A stretch of DNA of 64,000 bases, taken from Paucibacter sp. PLA-PC-4 (GTDB lineage: Bacteria > Pseudomonadota > Gammaproteobacteria > Burkholderiales > Burkholderiaceae_C). The notes below the pieces were generated by a model that worked only from the letters and a program-made list of their open reading frames with translations, had not been told where the DNA came from and searched no databases. The translations under genes and the position numbers were made by a program. Positions 7,698 to 17,330 of the stretch are shown piece after piece (the stretch's first letter is position 1; each line of letters opens with the position of its first letter). The DNA is taken from assembly GCF_026241155.1 (NCBI RefSeq), contig NZ_JAPFGP010000016.1, positions 1 through 64,000 on the forward strand. The letters are read 5' to 3'.

Positions 7698-10487
7698 TCA
7701 GAGTTCTGACTGCAGTTTTTTCACCTCATTGTGCTGGGCAAACTTATCGCCGAGTTCAGCCAGTTTCTTCAGCTCCTCCTGGGCCGCCGATTTCTGCCCG
7801 GCCCGTAGGTAGTAGCGCGCCAGATGCAGTCGGTGCAAATGCACCTCGGGCGCAAGTTTCACGGCTTGCTGTTGAACCTCTAGCGCCTTATCGAACTGGC
7901 CGGCATCGGCATGAATCTCCGCCAACGTATCCATGAAGGGAGGTTGATTGGGACGCAAGCGATTGGCCTTTTCTGCATATGCCAGGGCCCCGGGCTTCTT
8001 GGTTGTCTTCAGCAGCCAAGCCACATTGTTATTGGCGGCCGGGTTGTCGGGTTGGAGCTTGAGGACCTCCTGATAGAACGTCAGGGCCTGGCCATGATCG
8101 GAGGTCAAGAGCGCACTGTCCCCGAGGTAGAAGACAAACGCACTGTCCTTGGGACGATCTTTGCGCCATGCCGCCTCGAAGGTGGTGGCCTCTGCCCTCT
8201 TGCCTGCGGCCATCAAGCTGCGATGCAGTTTGATGGCCAAGTCGGTCTGAGCACGCTTGTCCAGGCTGCTGCGGTATGCGGCCGCAGCCTTGGGCCAGTT
8301 CTTCTGCTGGGCTTCGAGATCCCCCTCCAGCTCGTAGCCGGCAGGGTTCTGGGGGCTTTGCTGTTGCAAGCTGCGTACTTGCGCTCGGGCTTCGCTGATC
8401 TTCCCCGCTGCAATCTCCAAGGTCAGCAGGCCGGTATGGGCGGGCACGAAATCAGGCTTGATACTCAACGCCCTTTTGTAGCTTTGCGCCGCCGCTGCCT
8501 GGTTCTTGCCAGCCAGATGCAACTCGGCAATACGCATGAAGGGTTGAGGCGATGTGGGCTGCAAAGAAGCCATCTTGTTGAAGGCAATCAAGGCCTGATT
8601 GCTGTCGCCGGTCGCCATCTGGACCTGCCCGAGCAATTCTTGCAACTCGGCACTATCGGGCAAGGCTGCCACCCCTTCCTGAGCCGCCGCGAGCGCGAGC
8701 TTGTTCTCCTTGCGCTCAAGCTGCAGTCGCACCAAAGCAGCACGAGGTGCCAACGCTTCGGGATTCTGTTTGACCGCCTTGGTCAAAAGCTCGATCAGCT
8801 CAGCCGGCTGTGCGCCGGCCTGAGCCCGCAAGCCAACGATGGCCATCTGGGCCTGCACATGCCGCGGGTCCGCCTCCAACATCTTCTCGAAACGCTTGAT
8901 AGCGAGTTCGGGCTTCTTGTCCGCGACGTCCATTGTGGTCAAGCTGCTCGCGGCCGGGAAGTACACCGGATCTGCCTTCAAGGCCGCCTCGAAAGCCGAA
9001 CGAGCCTGCGCTTGATTGCCACGCCGGAGCTCGACGCCGCCGCGCAGCATGGGCGCCAGGGGTTTGTTGGGCTGCTTGCGCTCGAGCGCATCGATCGCCT
9101 GCAAGGCCTTCTCGCTCTCACCCTTGCGCACCAAGGCGCTGATCAAAGCCAGGTCGGCCGTTGCACCGCTGTCCTCTGCCGAGATGGCCCGCAGCTCGTC
9201 GAGACCTTGGTCGCTGCGGCCTTTGCCGATGTTGGCTACAGCCAGGGCTGTGCGGCTGCGAGCGTCTTGAGGATTGAGCTTGACCGCTTGCTGCAGATAC
9301 TCCTCGGCCTGCTTGGCATTGCCCAATTGAAAGTGCGCTTCGGCAGCCGCCGCAAAGATGTCGGCATCTCCTTTGTCATCATTGAGCGCTGGCTGTAGCA
9401 CGGTCAGCGCCTTGGCAGCCTCGCCTGCACGCAAATGAGTTCGAGCGAGCAACACCCGGACGCGCTTTGTATTGGGCGCTAGCCGAAGCGCCTTGTTCAG
9501 ATGACTCTCCGCCTGTAGCAAGGCCCCTCGGCGAAACTCGATTGCACCCGCAAGGAACTGAACTCGCCCGTCTTCGGGTGCCCCTTTCAGCAAGACCTGC
9601 ACGTTTTCTCGCGCGGTCTTCAGGTCGCCGGATTCCATCGCTTGATTAGCGGTGAAAAGGCGCAGCTGAGGGTGATTGGGCAAGGCAGCCTTGAAGTCGG
9701 CCAGCGCCTTGTCGATCGCCGTCCGTTCACCCTTTGCGCTGAGCAGAGACAACAAGCCGTTGTGAGCAGCGACATTGCTTTTGTCGAACTTCAATGCCTC
9801 TCGGAATGCTGTGATCGCCTCATCGTTTCGCCCGGCGAAAGCCAGCAACTCGCCCTTGAGCTGCCAGCCCTCGGCGAACTCGGCATGCTTGGAGAGCACC
9901 GACTCCAGGGCCGGCAAGGCCAGTGCCGTACCGCCCGAACCGGCCAGCAGGCGCACCTGGACCAGCTGAGCGCTCACGTTCCCAGCATCGAGTTTCAAAG
10001 CCCGATCGATACGACTCCTTGCCTCGTCCTGGTTGCCGCGCAAGGCGTATACGGTTGCCAGCGTCGTCTGCAGATCGGCCATTGGTTTGGCAGCGGCCAG
10101 TTCGACCTTGGCATAGTCCGCGAGCAGCTTGTCGAACTGCAGTTGCAAAGACAAAGTCCGCGCCAGCAATGCTGTCAGCTCATCATTCGCATAGCCGAGC
10201 TCGCGTGCCTTGCCAAGCTCAATCACCGCGCCGCTGACATCGCCACTTTCGAGCAATATTTTGCCAAGCAGGAAGCGCGCCTCCGCCAGATTGGCATTGC
10301 CCTGCAAGGCATTCTTCAGCTGTATCACTGCCGCCTTGTTGTCCTTCTTCTCCAGATGGCTTTTGGCCGAGGCCAGCAACTGCTCGGGCGAGTCGCTGAA
10401 ACATCCCGTCATCGACAGGGCAGCCAACCACGCGACCAAGGTCTTCGTGCCCACGCTGGTGCGCTTGGATACTTGCTTTACTTTCAC
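7698..10487 (-). CDS. prsT: PrsT: XrtA/PEP-CTERM-system TPR lipoprotein
   Basis: A 929-residue lipoprotein made almost entirely of tetratricopeptide repeats, matching the TPR protein found with the PrsK-PrsR pair in exosortase A genomes. The signal peptide has a lipobox ending SMTGC (Cys29). Repeats begin at once (SAKSHLEKKDNKAAVIQLKN) and run to the C-terminus, with ALxLxPxxxxA signatures throughout. It should sit on a membrane in the periplasm as a scaffold for exopolysaccharide or PEP-CTERM export. The start is GTG, with GGGGAGA five bases upstream. It is 19 bases after prsR, so in one operon. Confidence 0.93.
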   Translation of the reverse strand: MKVKQVSKRTSVGTKTLVAWLAALSMTGCFSDSPEQLLASAKSHLEKKDNKAAVIQLKNALQGNANLAEARFLLGKILLESGDVSGAVIELGKARELGYANDELTALLARTLSLQLQFDKLLADYAKVELAAAKPMADLQTTLATVYALRGNQDEARSRIDRALKLDAGNVSAQLVQVRLLAGSGGTALALPALESVLSKHAEFAEGWQLKGELLAFAGRNDEAITAFREALKFDKSNVAAHNGLLSLLSAKGERTAIDKALADFKAALPNHPQLRLFTANQAMESGDLKTARENVQVLLKGAPEDGRVQFLAGAIEFRRGALLQAESHLNKALRLAPNTKRVRVLLARTHLRAGEAAKALTVLQPALNDDKGDADIFAAAAEAHFQLGNAKQAEEYLQQAVKLNPQDARSRTALAVANIGKGRSDQGLDELRAISAEDSGATADLALISALVRKGESEKALQAIDALERKQPNKPLAPMLRGGVELRRGNQAQARSAFEAALKADPVYFPAASSLTTMDVADKKPELAIKRFEKMLEADPRHVQAQMAIVGLRAQAGAQPAELIELLTKAVKQNPEALAPRAALVRLQLERKENKLALAAAQEGVAALPDSAELQELLGQVQMATGDSNQALIAFNKMASLQPTSPQPFMRIAELHLAGKNQAAAAQSYKRALSIKPDFVPAHTGLLTLEIAAGKISEARAQVRSLQQQSPQNPAGYELEGDLEAQQKNWPKAAAAYRSSLDKRAQTDLAIKLHRSLMAAGKRAEATTFEAAWRKDRPKDSAFVFYLGDSALLTSDHGQALTFYQEVLKLQPDNPAANNNVAWLLKTTKKPGALAYAEKANRLRPNQPPFMDTLAEIHADAGQFDKALEVQQQAVKLAPEVHLHRLHLARYYLRAGQKSAAQEELKKLAELGDKFAQHNEVKKLQSEL

Positions 10488-10506
10488 TGCGCTCTCCCCT
10501 TCGGTG

Positions 10507-11871
10507 TTACTTGATCTGCAGCCTGCTCATCAGGTCGTACAAGGTCGGGCGACTCACGCCCAGTATCTCGGAGGCCTTGACGATGCTGCCATCGGCACGT
10601 GCCAGCGCCGTCACGACGGCTGCACGCTCGGCACGCTCTCGGACGGTACGCAGATCCAAGGTCGCAATCGCCTCATCGGGATCCCCCGCGGGCTGCGGCA
10701 AACCGAGATCCTCCCCACTGAGGCGATCGCCATCAGCCATGATCGCTGCGCGCTTCATCAAATTCTGCAGCTCGCGGACATTCCCGGGCCAGTGATAAGC
10801 CTCAATCATGCGGACCGCCTCTTCACTGAGGATCAGCTGGCTGCGGCGCTGCTCAGCCGCATAGCGCCGCAAAAAGGAATGACATAGCAGCACCGCATCG
10901 CCCTGACGCTGGCGAAGCGGCGGGATCTCGACGACGATCTCGGCCAGGCGGTAGTAGAGATCCTCACGAAAACGCCCCTCGGCGATCAGTTGCTTCAGGT
11001 CCTGGTGAGTGGCTCCGACGACGCGAACATCGATGGCGATCTCCTGCCGACCGCCCACCCGCTCCACCGTGCGCTGCTGCAGAAAACGCAACAGCTTGGC
11101 TTGCAAGGCATGGGGCAGATCGCCGATCTCGTCCAGCATCAAGGTGCCGCCGTTGGCCGTCTCGATCTTGCCAATGGTCGTTTTGTTCGCACCGGTGAAC
11201 GCCCCGCGCTCATAGCCGAACAGCTCGCTTTCCAGCAGGTTCTCCGGAATGGCTGCACAGTTGATCGCGACAAAGCGACCTTTGCGCTTGGAGGCGTCGT
11301 GCAGCCCCTGGGCCAGCAGCTCTTTACCGGTACCACTCTCGCCCAGCAGCAGCACGGTTGCATCACTGGGCGCTACTTTTTCAATCGTCCGGCAAAGCTT
11401 CTGCATCTGCGCATCGCGCGTGACCAAGCCACCCAGCGCCTCGCTTTGCTGCTGGGATTGCAGGCGCTTGTTCTCCTGCTGCAACTCGTAGAGCCGATAG
11501 GCGCGCTCGACCGTCAAGCTCAGCACATCGGGATCGACCGGCTTAGCCAGGAAATCGTACGCACCAAGCCGAATGGCTCGCAGCGCATTGTTTTGGTCGT
11601 TTTGGCCTGTCAGCACAATGACTTTGACGCCAGGGTCGAGCTCAAGCATCTTCTCCAGCAGCTTGAAGCCCTCGGTCACCGAGTCCTGGTCGGGCGGCAG
11701 GCCCAGATCCATCGTGACTACGGCAGGCGAGTGGCGCCGGAACTGCAGCAGCGCCGACGGGCCATCGTCAGCCAGCACCGACTCGAAACCATCGAGCGAC
11801 CACTTGATCTGTTTCTGCAAAGCCAAGTCGTCTTCGACGATCAGCAGCGGTTGTTGGCGGGGTGTTGTCAT
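10507..11871 (-). CDS. prsR: PrsR: NtrC-type response regulator, sigma-54 activator
   Basis: A 454-residue transcription factor: receiver domain with phospho-acceptor Asp55 (VVTMDLGLPP), AAA+ sigma-54 interaction domain with Walker A GESGTGKE (177-184) and the sigma-54 contact loop GAFTGA (223-228), then a Fis-type HTH (ASEILGVSRPTLYDLM) at the end. It matches the PEP-CTERM-box response regulator family. It should be phosphorylated by PrsK and activate sigma-54 promoters of PEP-CTERM genes such as the one at 3324-3339. Its ATG overlaps the prsK stop. Confidence 0.95.
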   Translation of the reverse strand: MTTPRQQPLLIVEDDLALQKQIKWSLDGFESVLADDGPSALLQFRRHSPAVVTMDLGLPPDQDSVTEGFKLLEKMLELDPGVKVIVLTGQNDQNNALRAIRLGAYDFLAKPVDPDVLSLTVERAYRLYELQQENKRLQSQQQSEALGGLVTRDAQMQKLCRTIEKVAPSDATVLLLGESGTGKELLAQGLHDASKRKGRFVAINCAAIPENLLESELFGYERGAFTGANKTTIGKIETANGGTLMLDEIGDLPHALQAKLLRFLQQRTVERVGGRQEIAIDVRVVGATHQDLKQLIAEGRFREDLYYRLAEIVVEIPPLRQRQGDAVLLCHSFLRRYAAEQRRSQLILSEEAVRMIEAYHWPGNVRELQNLMKRAAIMADGDRLSGEDLGLPQPAGDPDEAIATLDLRTVRERAERAAVVTALARADGSIVKASEILGVSRPTLYDLMSRLQIK

Positions 11872-13976
11872 TTGGCGCCGAGCATACCCAGGTCCGAGGC
11901 CTGCGAGGCACGGAACAGTGGGAGCAAGATGGTAATTCTCGTGCCACGATCGATTTCACTGTCCACGTTGATCTTGCCTCCAAGTTCGTTCAGGTACTGG
12001 AAACTCTCGAAGGCGCCGATGCCCATGCCGCTGGACTTGGTGGTTTGAAAGGGCTTGAACAATCGGGTTCGGATGAATTCCTCGGACATGCCGCACCCCG
12101 TGTCGCCCACCTCGATGCGCGCATAACTGCCCTCGACGTTCAGTTGCAGCCACACCCGACCCTGCTCGGGGGTCGCGTCAAAGGCATTCTGCACCGCATG
12201 TCCGATGACCCTTTCAACCCGCTCCTCATGGCCGCGGGTGCTTGCCGCAGCCTGAATATCCAGCTGCAACTCCCGACCTTTGCTCTGGGCAGCAACAGCA
12301 AGGCGTCGCGCAATCGGCGCCAGGTCCACCCCGCGCGACAGGCCATGAGGAGACTCCCCTTCACGCAGCTGCAGCATCAATTGACGCATCTTCTCCAACG
12401 AGTTCTCGACCGTTGCCAGCATGTCTTCCTGAAACTCCGGGTTGTCGCGCAGTCGGCGCGCATTTTTCATCATCAAGGACAGCTGGGTGACGATGTTCTT
12501 CAGGTCATGCACCACAAAGGCCGACATGCGATTGAAGGCGTCGAACTTGCGCGCCTCCAGCAGCGCCTCGGTGGCCTGCATCTGGGCAAGATAGCTGGAA
12601 GCTTGGCTGCTCGCCGTGCGCAACAGATCCCGAACCTCCCAGTTGAGCTCCAAGGGCGTGCGGGGTCTGCTGAGCAACACGAAACCGATCAGGTCGGCAC
12701 CGACCACCAGGGGCACCAGCAGCCAGCACCGAGCATCCTCAAGCAACCAGGCCGGGCATTCAAAGCCGGGATAGCTTTGCGGCGAGCGCCGCAGTTCGTC
12801 GAAGTCAACAATCCAGTGACGCTGGCGAAGGAACTGCGCCATTGGCGAATCCGCTGGCTCGCGCTCGTTGCGCGCAGGCATATTCCAGTGCGCCGACTGC
12901 GAATACTCGGCCTGCACGCCATGCCGTAGCCACAAAGTACCTGCTGGGCTCTCTACCAGATTGGCCAAACCCTTGATCACCGAGATGCCCAACTCCTGCG
13001 GCGAACTCTGAGACGACAGCATCGCCGTGAAACGCAGCCATTCCTCGCGATAGTCATAGCGATAACTAAAAAAGTTCTTGCTGATATACACACGCAGCTT
13101 GGCTCGCATGGCACCCGATAGCAGCACCATCACCAAGGCCAGCAGACCGACCACCATCAGCGCCATCTGCAAGGCACGCCCCCAGTTTCCACCGGTGTAG
13201 CGAACGTAGTAGCCAACTGCCGAAACGAGTAGGAGGTAGGCGCCAGCGATCAGCAGTGTCGCCGAATGGAACACTGCCGCACGAGAGACGTGCAGTTTGG
13301 AGAGCCAGTCTTTGTGCCGACGTGAGGCGATAAACAGCAAGGGTGCAGCAATCGCGTGCACTGCGGGACGTATGCCAATTGCATCCCCATCAAACTGCCT
13401 GAACAGCGCAGCCTGGGAGTAGGTATAGAGGTCGAAGATGAAGAGCGCGCCCAGGGCGAGGCAAACAGGCTTGGCGCTCCAGCGAGCATCGCCCTTGATA
13501 CTGCGCAGCAACTGCTCGACCAGCATCAGGCCCACAACAGCGAGAGCCAGACCAGAGAATGCAACGGGACGCTCGAGTTCGGAAATTCGATAAGGGCCGA
13601 ACTCCTGGATCAGTTGCAGACCCAGCGCCAGCAACAGAGCTGCGATTGCTGCAAGAGGCAATGCACGCTGCGGACGCTCGGCCGATGCCGGCCGCAACAG
13701 CAACAAAATGAAGCCAAACCAGAGGCCGTAGCGCAAGATATCGGCGATCGGCAGCAGCAAATCACCCAGCCATCGCCAAGGGCGGTGATGCGCCCCCAAG
13801 CCGATCGCAGACCAGACCACACTGGCCAGCAAAGCGGCACAGAAAAGCCAATTGGCTGGCGTCAGGCGATCACCGATGCGCCACAGCCGCCCCGCATACA
13901 GGGCGAAGAGGCCGACGTAGCACAGGCAAGCCAGCCCGTAGGACAGCAGGCTGATATTGAATTCCCCGGCTAGCAT
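11868..13976 (-). CDS. prsK: PrsK: XrtA/PEP-CTERM-system histidine kinase
   Basis: A 702-residue membrane kinase. The N-terminal ~300 residues hold many hydrophobic helices, the MASE-like part of PrsK. A GAF-like region follows. Near residues 485-495 is FVVHDLKNIVTQ, an HDLKN variant of the H-box, then the ATPase domain with VEVGDTGCGMSEEFI-type (N/G1 box) and GMGIGAFESFQYLNELGG (G2) segments. It pairs with PrsR, overlapping it by four bases. The stimulus is unknown. The upstream gene is 68 bases away, so co-transcription is likely. Confidence 0.94.
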   Translation of the reverse strand: MLAGEFNISLLSYGLACLCYVGLFALYAGRLWRIGDRLTPANWLFCAALLASVVWSAIGLGAHHRPWRWLGDLLLPIADILRYGLWFGFILLLLRPASAERPQRALPLAAIAALLLALGLQLIQEFGPYRISELERPVAFSGLALAVVGLMLVEQLLRSIKGDARWSAKPVCLALGALFIFDLYTYSQAALFRQFDGDAIGIRPAVHAIAAPLLFIASRRHKDWLSKLHVSRAAVFHSATLLIAGAYLLLVSAVGYYVRYTGGNWGRALQMALMVVGLLALVMVLLSGAMRAKLRVYISKNFFSYRYDYREEWLRFTAMLSSQSSPQELGISVIKGLANLVESPAGTLWLRHGVQAEYSQSAHWNMPARNEREPADSPMAQFLRQRHWIVDFDELRRSPQSYPGFECPAWLLEDARCWLLVPLVVGADLIGFVLLSRPRTPLELNWEVRDLLRTASSQASSYLAQMQATEALLEARKFDAFNRMSAFVVHDLKNIVTQLSLMMKNARRLRDNPEFQEDMLATVENSLEKMRQLMLQLREGESPHGLSRGVDLAPIARRLAVAAQSKGRELQLDIQAAASTRGHEERVERVIGHAVQNAFDATPEQGRVWLQLNVEGSYARIEVGDTGCGMSEEFIRTRLFKPFQTTKSSGMGIGAFESFQYLNELGGKINVDSEIDRGTRITILLPLFRASQASDLGMLGAK

Positions 13977-14044
13977 GCCTCAGTCAACCATGCGGGATCA
14001 GGCGGAGCCGGTCGGCGGCATCGAGCCGCCAAGTCGACCTGGAA

Positions 14045-15427
14045 TCAGCGGGCACCCTTACCCGTCAGCACAACCGCCACCGTTTCCAACATGATCAGCA
14101 GATCCAGGAACAGGGTGTGGTTCTTCACATAGTAGAGGTCGTACTGCAGTTTCTCGACCGAATCCTCGACCGTTGAGCCGTACTCGTAACGAACCTGTGC
14201 CCAGCCGGTGACGCCGGGCTTGACGCTATGGCGCACCGCGAAATAGGGAACTTGCGCGACCAGTTCGTCGACAAAGTACTGGCGCTCTGGCCGCGGGCCA
14301 ACGAGGCTCATCTCGCCCTTCAGCACATTGATCAACTGCGGCAGTTCATCGATGCGCACCCGGCGAATGAACCGGCCCACGCGAGTCACCCGGTCGTCAT
14401 TGACGCTGGCCCAACGCGGCTTGCCGTCTTTCTCGGCATCGGTACGCATGCTGCGGAACTTGATGACCTTGAAAACCTCGCCGTTGAGCCCGACGCGCTC
14501 CTGGCGATAGAAGATCGGGCCGCGAGACTCCAACGCCACCATCACCGCGGTAACAAGCATGATAGGTGCGGCCAGCAGCAGGATCAGGGCCGAAAACACC
14601 AGGTCAAAGCTGCGCTTCACGGCAGTACGAATCACCCCTTGATTGAAACCGTCGCCAAAAATGAGCCAGCCGGCATTGACATGGCTGATCTTGATCTGAG
14701 CCAAGGTCTTTTCAAAGTAAGTGGCGATGTCGACGACACGAACGCCATAAAGCTTGCAATCGAGCAACTGCCGCAGAGGCATGCTGCCACCACGACGCTC
14801 CGACAGTGCCACGACAATTTCGTCGACACCCAGGCGCAAGGCCGTTTCGGTCAAACTGCCCTGAGCCTCGATCAACTGCGAGCGAGGCACGGCAGGTTCG
14901 ACCTCATTGGGACCGGCGAAGTAACCGACGATCTGGGCATGAGGATCCGCAGCCCGGAGCGTGTGACCCACGGTCTTGGCCGCCTCACCGGAACCGAAGA
15001 TCAAGATCTTTGTTTTGGTCTGCGACTGGGACACCGAGTGCGCGGCATAGACCCGGTGCACCAACACGGCAGCTACCGACGCCATGGCCGCAAAGGTCAT
15101 CAAGTCGCGGTTGTCTGCACTCGTCGGAAGAAAACTGAAAATTCCGTAAGCCAGCGGCAGGGCCACCAGCAAAGCAAGCAGGCCGCGTGCGCAGGACTCG
15201 GTCACCGAGCGGTTGTGCACATGCTGGTAAAAACCCGTAGCCGAATTGATCACAAACATGCAGCCAGCCAGCGACAGCCCTTGGGAGGCCGCGAACGGGA
15301 TGACCTGACCGGCGCCCTCGCCCTGACTCAGCACCACCGCAAACACAGCCACGATGATCAGGCCCAGATCAAAGAAAACCTGGAGCAGCGTACGCCGATG
15401 CAAATAGTGATTGAATATTCGAACCAT
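14045..15427 (-). CDS. EpsB/WcaJ-like initiating sugar-phosphate transferase
   Basis: A polyprenyl-phosphate sugar-1-phosphate transferase of the exosortase-A-associated type, which starts assembly of the exopolysaccharide repeat unit on undecaprenyl phosphate at the inner membrane. Several N-terminal membrane helices are followed by a nucleotide-binding-like domain (ILIFGSGEAAKTVGHTL) and the C-terminal bacterial sugar transferase domain, with IFYRQERVGLNGEVFKVIKF, RIDELPQLINVLKGEMSLVG and PRPER. I place the start at 15427, giving 460 residues beginning MVRIFNHYL, because GGGGA lies just upstream; a start at 15463 adds 12 unlikely residues. It is the first gene of the prs operon. Confidence 0.92.
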   Translation of the reverse strand: MVRIFNHYLHRRTLLQVFFDLGLIIVAVFAVVLSQGEGAGQVIPFAASQGLSLAGCMFVINSATGFYQHVHNRSVTESCARGLLALLVALPLAYGIFSFLPTSADNRDLMTFAAMASVAAVLVHRVYAAHSVSQSQTKTKILIFGSGEAAKTVGHTLRAADPHAQIVGYFAGPNEVEPAVPRSQLIEAQGSLTETALRLGVDEIVVALSERRGGSMPLRQLLDCKLYGVRVVDIATYFEKTLAQIKISHVNAGWLIFGDGFNQGVIRTAVKRSFDLVFSALILLLAAPIMLVTAVMVALESRGPIFYRQERVGLNGEVFKVIKFRSMRTDAEKDGKPRWASVNDDRVTRVGRFIRRVRIDELPQLINVLKGEMSLVGPRPERQYFVDELVAQVPYFAVRHSVKPGVTGWAQVRYEYGSTVEDSVEKLQYDLYYVKNHTLFLDLLIMLETVAVVLTGKGAR

Positions 15428-15463
15428 GCTTATCCCCAATCGCTGGACTCGGCAGCTGGACAC

Positions 15464-15925
15464 TGCTTCCGAGTTTGATTTCCGCCTGCCTCAAAACGGT
15501 TTACCGTCGTTGAGGAACTGCCTGCCGGCTACCCTGGCTCGGTGCATGCGGCCTTTCTAGCCACCCATCTCGAACCGAACGGGACCCGAACTGCCTGGCA
15601 GGCCGAAATCGGAAATCCGCATTGCGCCCGAATCATGCCCGCCTGACCCTCTCTTGAAAGCCCCCCGTTTAAAGGGTGCGCTGTCCTTGAAAGCGGGGAA
15701 CTGATCTTGACTGCCAAACCGCAATCCCCACCCCCGACAGCACAGGCAAACAAGCGTTCGAAAACCAGTCGACTCCGAGGCGTTGACGGCAACCCGAACC
15801 TGCCAGTGACGCAGTAGAACGCATTTGGATGTGCCGTTGACATGGCGGCTGGCCGGTCGCGTGCGTATTGCACAAGCTCGCATCATTGCGCGGCCTCGCG
15901 CCGAACAACGCTTGCCTGAACGCAA
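15464..15925. other. Long intergenic region without a recognisable gene
   Basis: About 460 bases between the first gene of the exosortase operon and the terminator of the LivK-like gene. It must hold the promoter of the minus-strand operon, but I find no clear -35/-10, no sigma-54 site with correct spacing and no CCCCTA box. A nine-base direct repeat CTTGAAAGC occurs at 15653-15661 and 15686-15694. Open frames across it have poor codon use and no family features. Confidence 0.5.
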
Positions 15926-15956
15926 CAAAAAAAGCGCCCACCGAAGTGGGCGCTTT
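15926..15956 (-). terminator. Intrinsic terminator of the LivK-like gene
   Basis: An 11-bp perfect stem (AAAGCGCCCAC with GTGGGCGCTTT) around a four-base loop, followed on the minus strand by a run of T. It lies 42 bases after the stop of the minus-strand binding-protein gene. Confidence 0.92.
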
Positions 15957-15998
15957 GGCTCAGTGTCGAAAAACGACGATGGTCTGAGCGGAACTCGC

Positions 15999-17141
15999 TT
16001 AACGCACGACAGCGATTTGCTGACGGGCACCGGCCTTGTAGGTGAACAGGGTCAGTGCACCGTTCTTGATATCGCCCTTGTTGTCGAAGGAGATCGTGCC
16101 GGTCACGCCCTTGTAGCCGTCGGTCTTGGCCAGCACCGGCAGGTACTTCGCAGGCTCGGCCGAACCGGCCTTGACCATCGCATCGACCATCACATTGACC
16201 GAGTCATAGACGTAAGGTGCATAGATCTGCACATCGGCCTTGTACTTGGCCTTGAACTTGGCCTTGAAATCGTCCATCGACTTCTTGGACTCGCCCTCGA
16301 CGCCACCTGCTTCGGCGCAGACCACCTGGTTGTCGGCCATCGTGCCGGCCGCCAGCTTGGGAAGTTCGCCCGAGCAGATGCCATCGCCGCCCATGAACTT
16401 GGCTTCGATGCCCAACTGCTTCATCTGGCGCAACATCGGGCCAGCCACCGCATCCATGCCGCCGAAGAAGACCACATCGGGCTTCTTGGCCTTCAAGGAG
16501 GTCAGGATGGCGGTGAAGTCCGTGGCCTTGTCGTTGGTGAACTCGCGACCGACGACCTTGCCGCCCGCGCCCTTGACACCTTTCTCGAACTCATCAGCCA
16601 CGCCCTGGCCGTAGGCCGTGCGGTCATCGATCACCGCGATCGACTTGCCCTTGAGCTCCTTGACGGCGTACTTGCCCAGCGTGCCACCCAGGTGCACGTC
16701 ATCGGCCACGACGCGGAAGGCAGTCTTGTAGCCGTTGCGGGTGAACTTCGGGTTGGTCGCCGAAGGGCTGATCTGCGGCACACCAGCGTCGCTGTAGACC
16801 TTGGAAGCCGGGATGGAAGTGCCCGAGTTCAGGTGGCCGATCACGCCGTTGACCTTGGAGTCCATCAGCTTTTGCGCCGCTGCCGTGCCCTGCTTCGGAT
16901 CGCCGGCATCGTCTTCGGCCAGCAGCTCGAACTTGGCCTTCTTGCCGCCGATGGTCACGCCCTTGGCGTTCAGATCATCAATGGCCATGCGGGCGCCCAA
17001 CTCATTGTCCTTGCCCAGGTGGGCAATCGCGCCGCTGGTCGGGCCGACATGGCCGATCTTGACGACCAGCTCTTGCGACATCGCGGTGCCGCTCAGCACC
17101 ACAGCGACCGCGCCAACAATCATATTCAACTTAACTTGCAT
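15999..17141 (-). CDS. LivK-type branched-chain amino acid binding protein
   Basis: A 380-residue periplasmic solute-binding protein of the Leu/Ile/Val-binding (type I) fold, which delivers substrate to a high-affinity ABC permease. A signal peptide ends near GTAMS; the mature part starts VVKIGHVGPTSGAIAHLG. Conserved family segments include KVNGVIGHLNSGTSIPAS and AIDDRTAYGQG-like text (IDDRTAYGQGVADEF). GGAGG sits six bases before the ATG, a very strong ribosome site. No permease or ATPase genes are next to it, so it is an orphan that may work with a transporter elsewhere. It ends at a strong terminator. Confidence 0.92.
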   Translation of the reverse strand: MQVKLNMIVGAVAVVLSGTAMSQELVVKIGHVGPTSGAIAHLGKDNELGARMAIDDLNAKGVTIGGKKAKFELLAEDDAGDPKQGTAAAQKLMDSKVNGVIGHLNSGTSIPASKVYSDAGVPQISPSATNPKFTRNGYKTAFRVVADDVHLGGTLGKYAVKELKGKSIAVIDDRTAYGQGVADEFEKGVKGAGGKVVGREFTNDKATDFTAILTSLKAKKPDVVFFGGMDAVAGPMLRQMKQLGIEAKFMGGDGICSGELPKLAAGTMADNQVVCAEAGGVEGESKKSMDDFKAKFKAKYKADVQIYAPYVYDSVNVMVDAMVKAGSAEPAKYLPVLAKTDGYKGVTGTISFDNKGDIKNGALTLFTYKAGARQQIAVVR

Positions 17142-17330
17142 GAATTACCTCCGAGTTGGAAGAAGGAGAGCTATTGCTGTTGAGATATCAACCCAAGGAA
17201 CATAACCGAAATCAGAACGCTTCTCCATGGGGAAAGCGCGGGCCTGAAAGCGGGTTTAGCCACAGATTGAATTCGAACTCAGCCTTGCCAGAACGCGGAT
17301 TCCAGGCCATGGTTGACAGGGTCATCCGAG

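Noticed and set aside
7911-9398. 495-residue frame opposite prsT
   Set aside because: Antisense shadow of the TPR repeats, rich in Gln, Leu and Arg and without any motif.
15821-15836. Sigma-54-like element on the minus strand before the sugar transferase
   Set aside because: CGGCAC to GC spacing is eleven rather than ten bases, and it is about 400 bases from the gene.
15557-16030. 157-residue minus-strand frame in the gap before the LivK-like gene
   Set aside because: Runs through the intrinsic terminator and has coding-unlike composition (many Arg, Cys, Ser, Phe).
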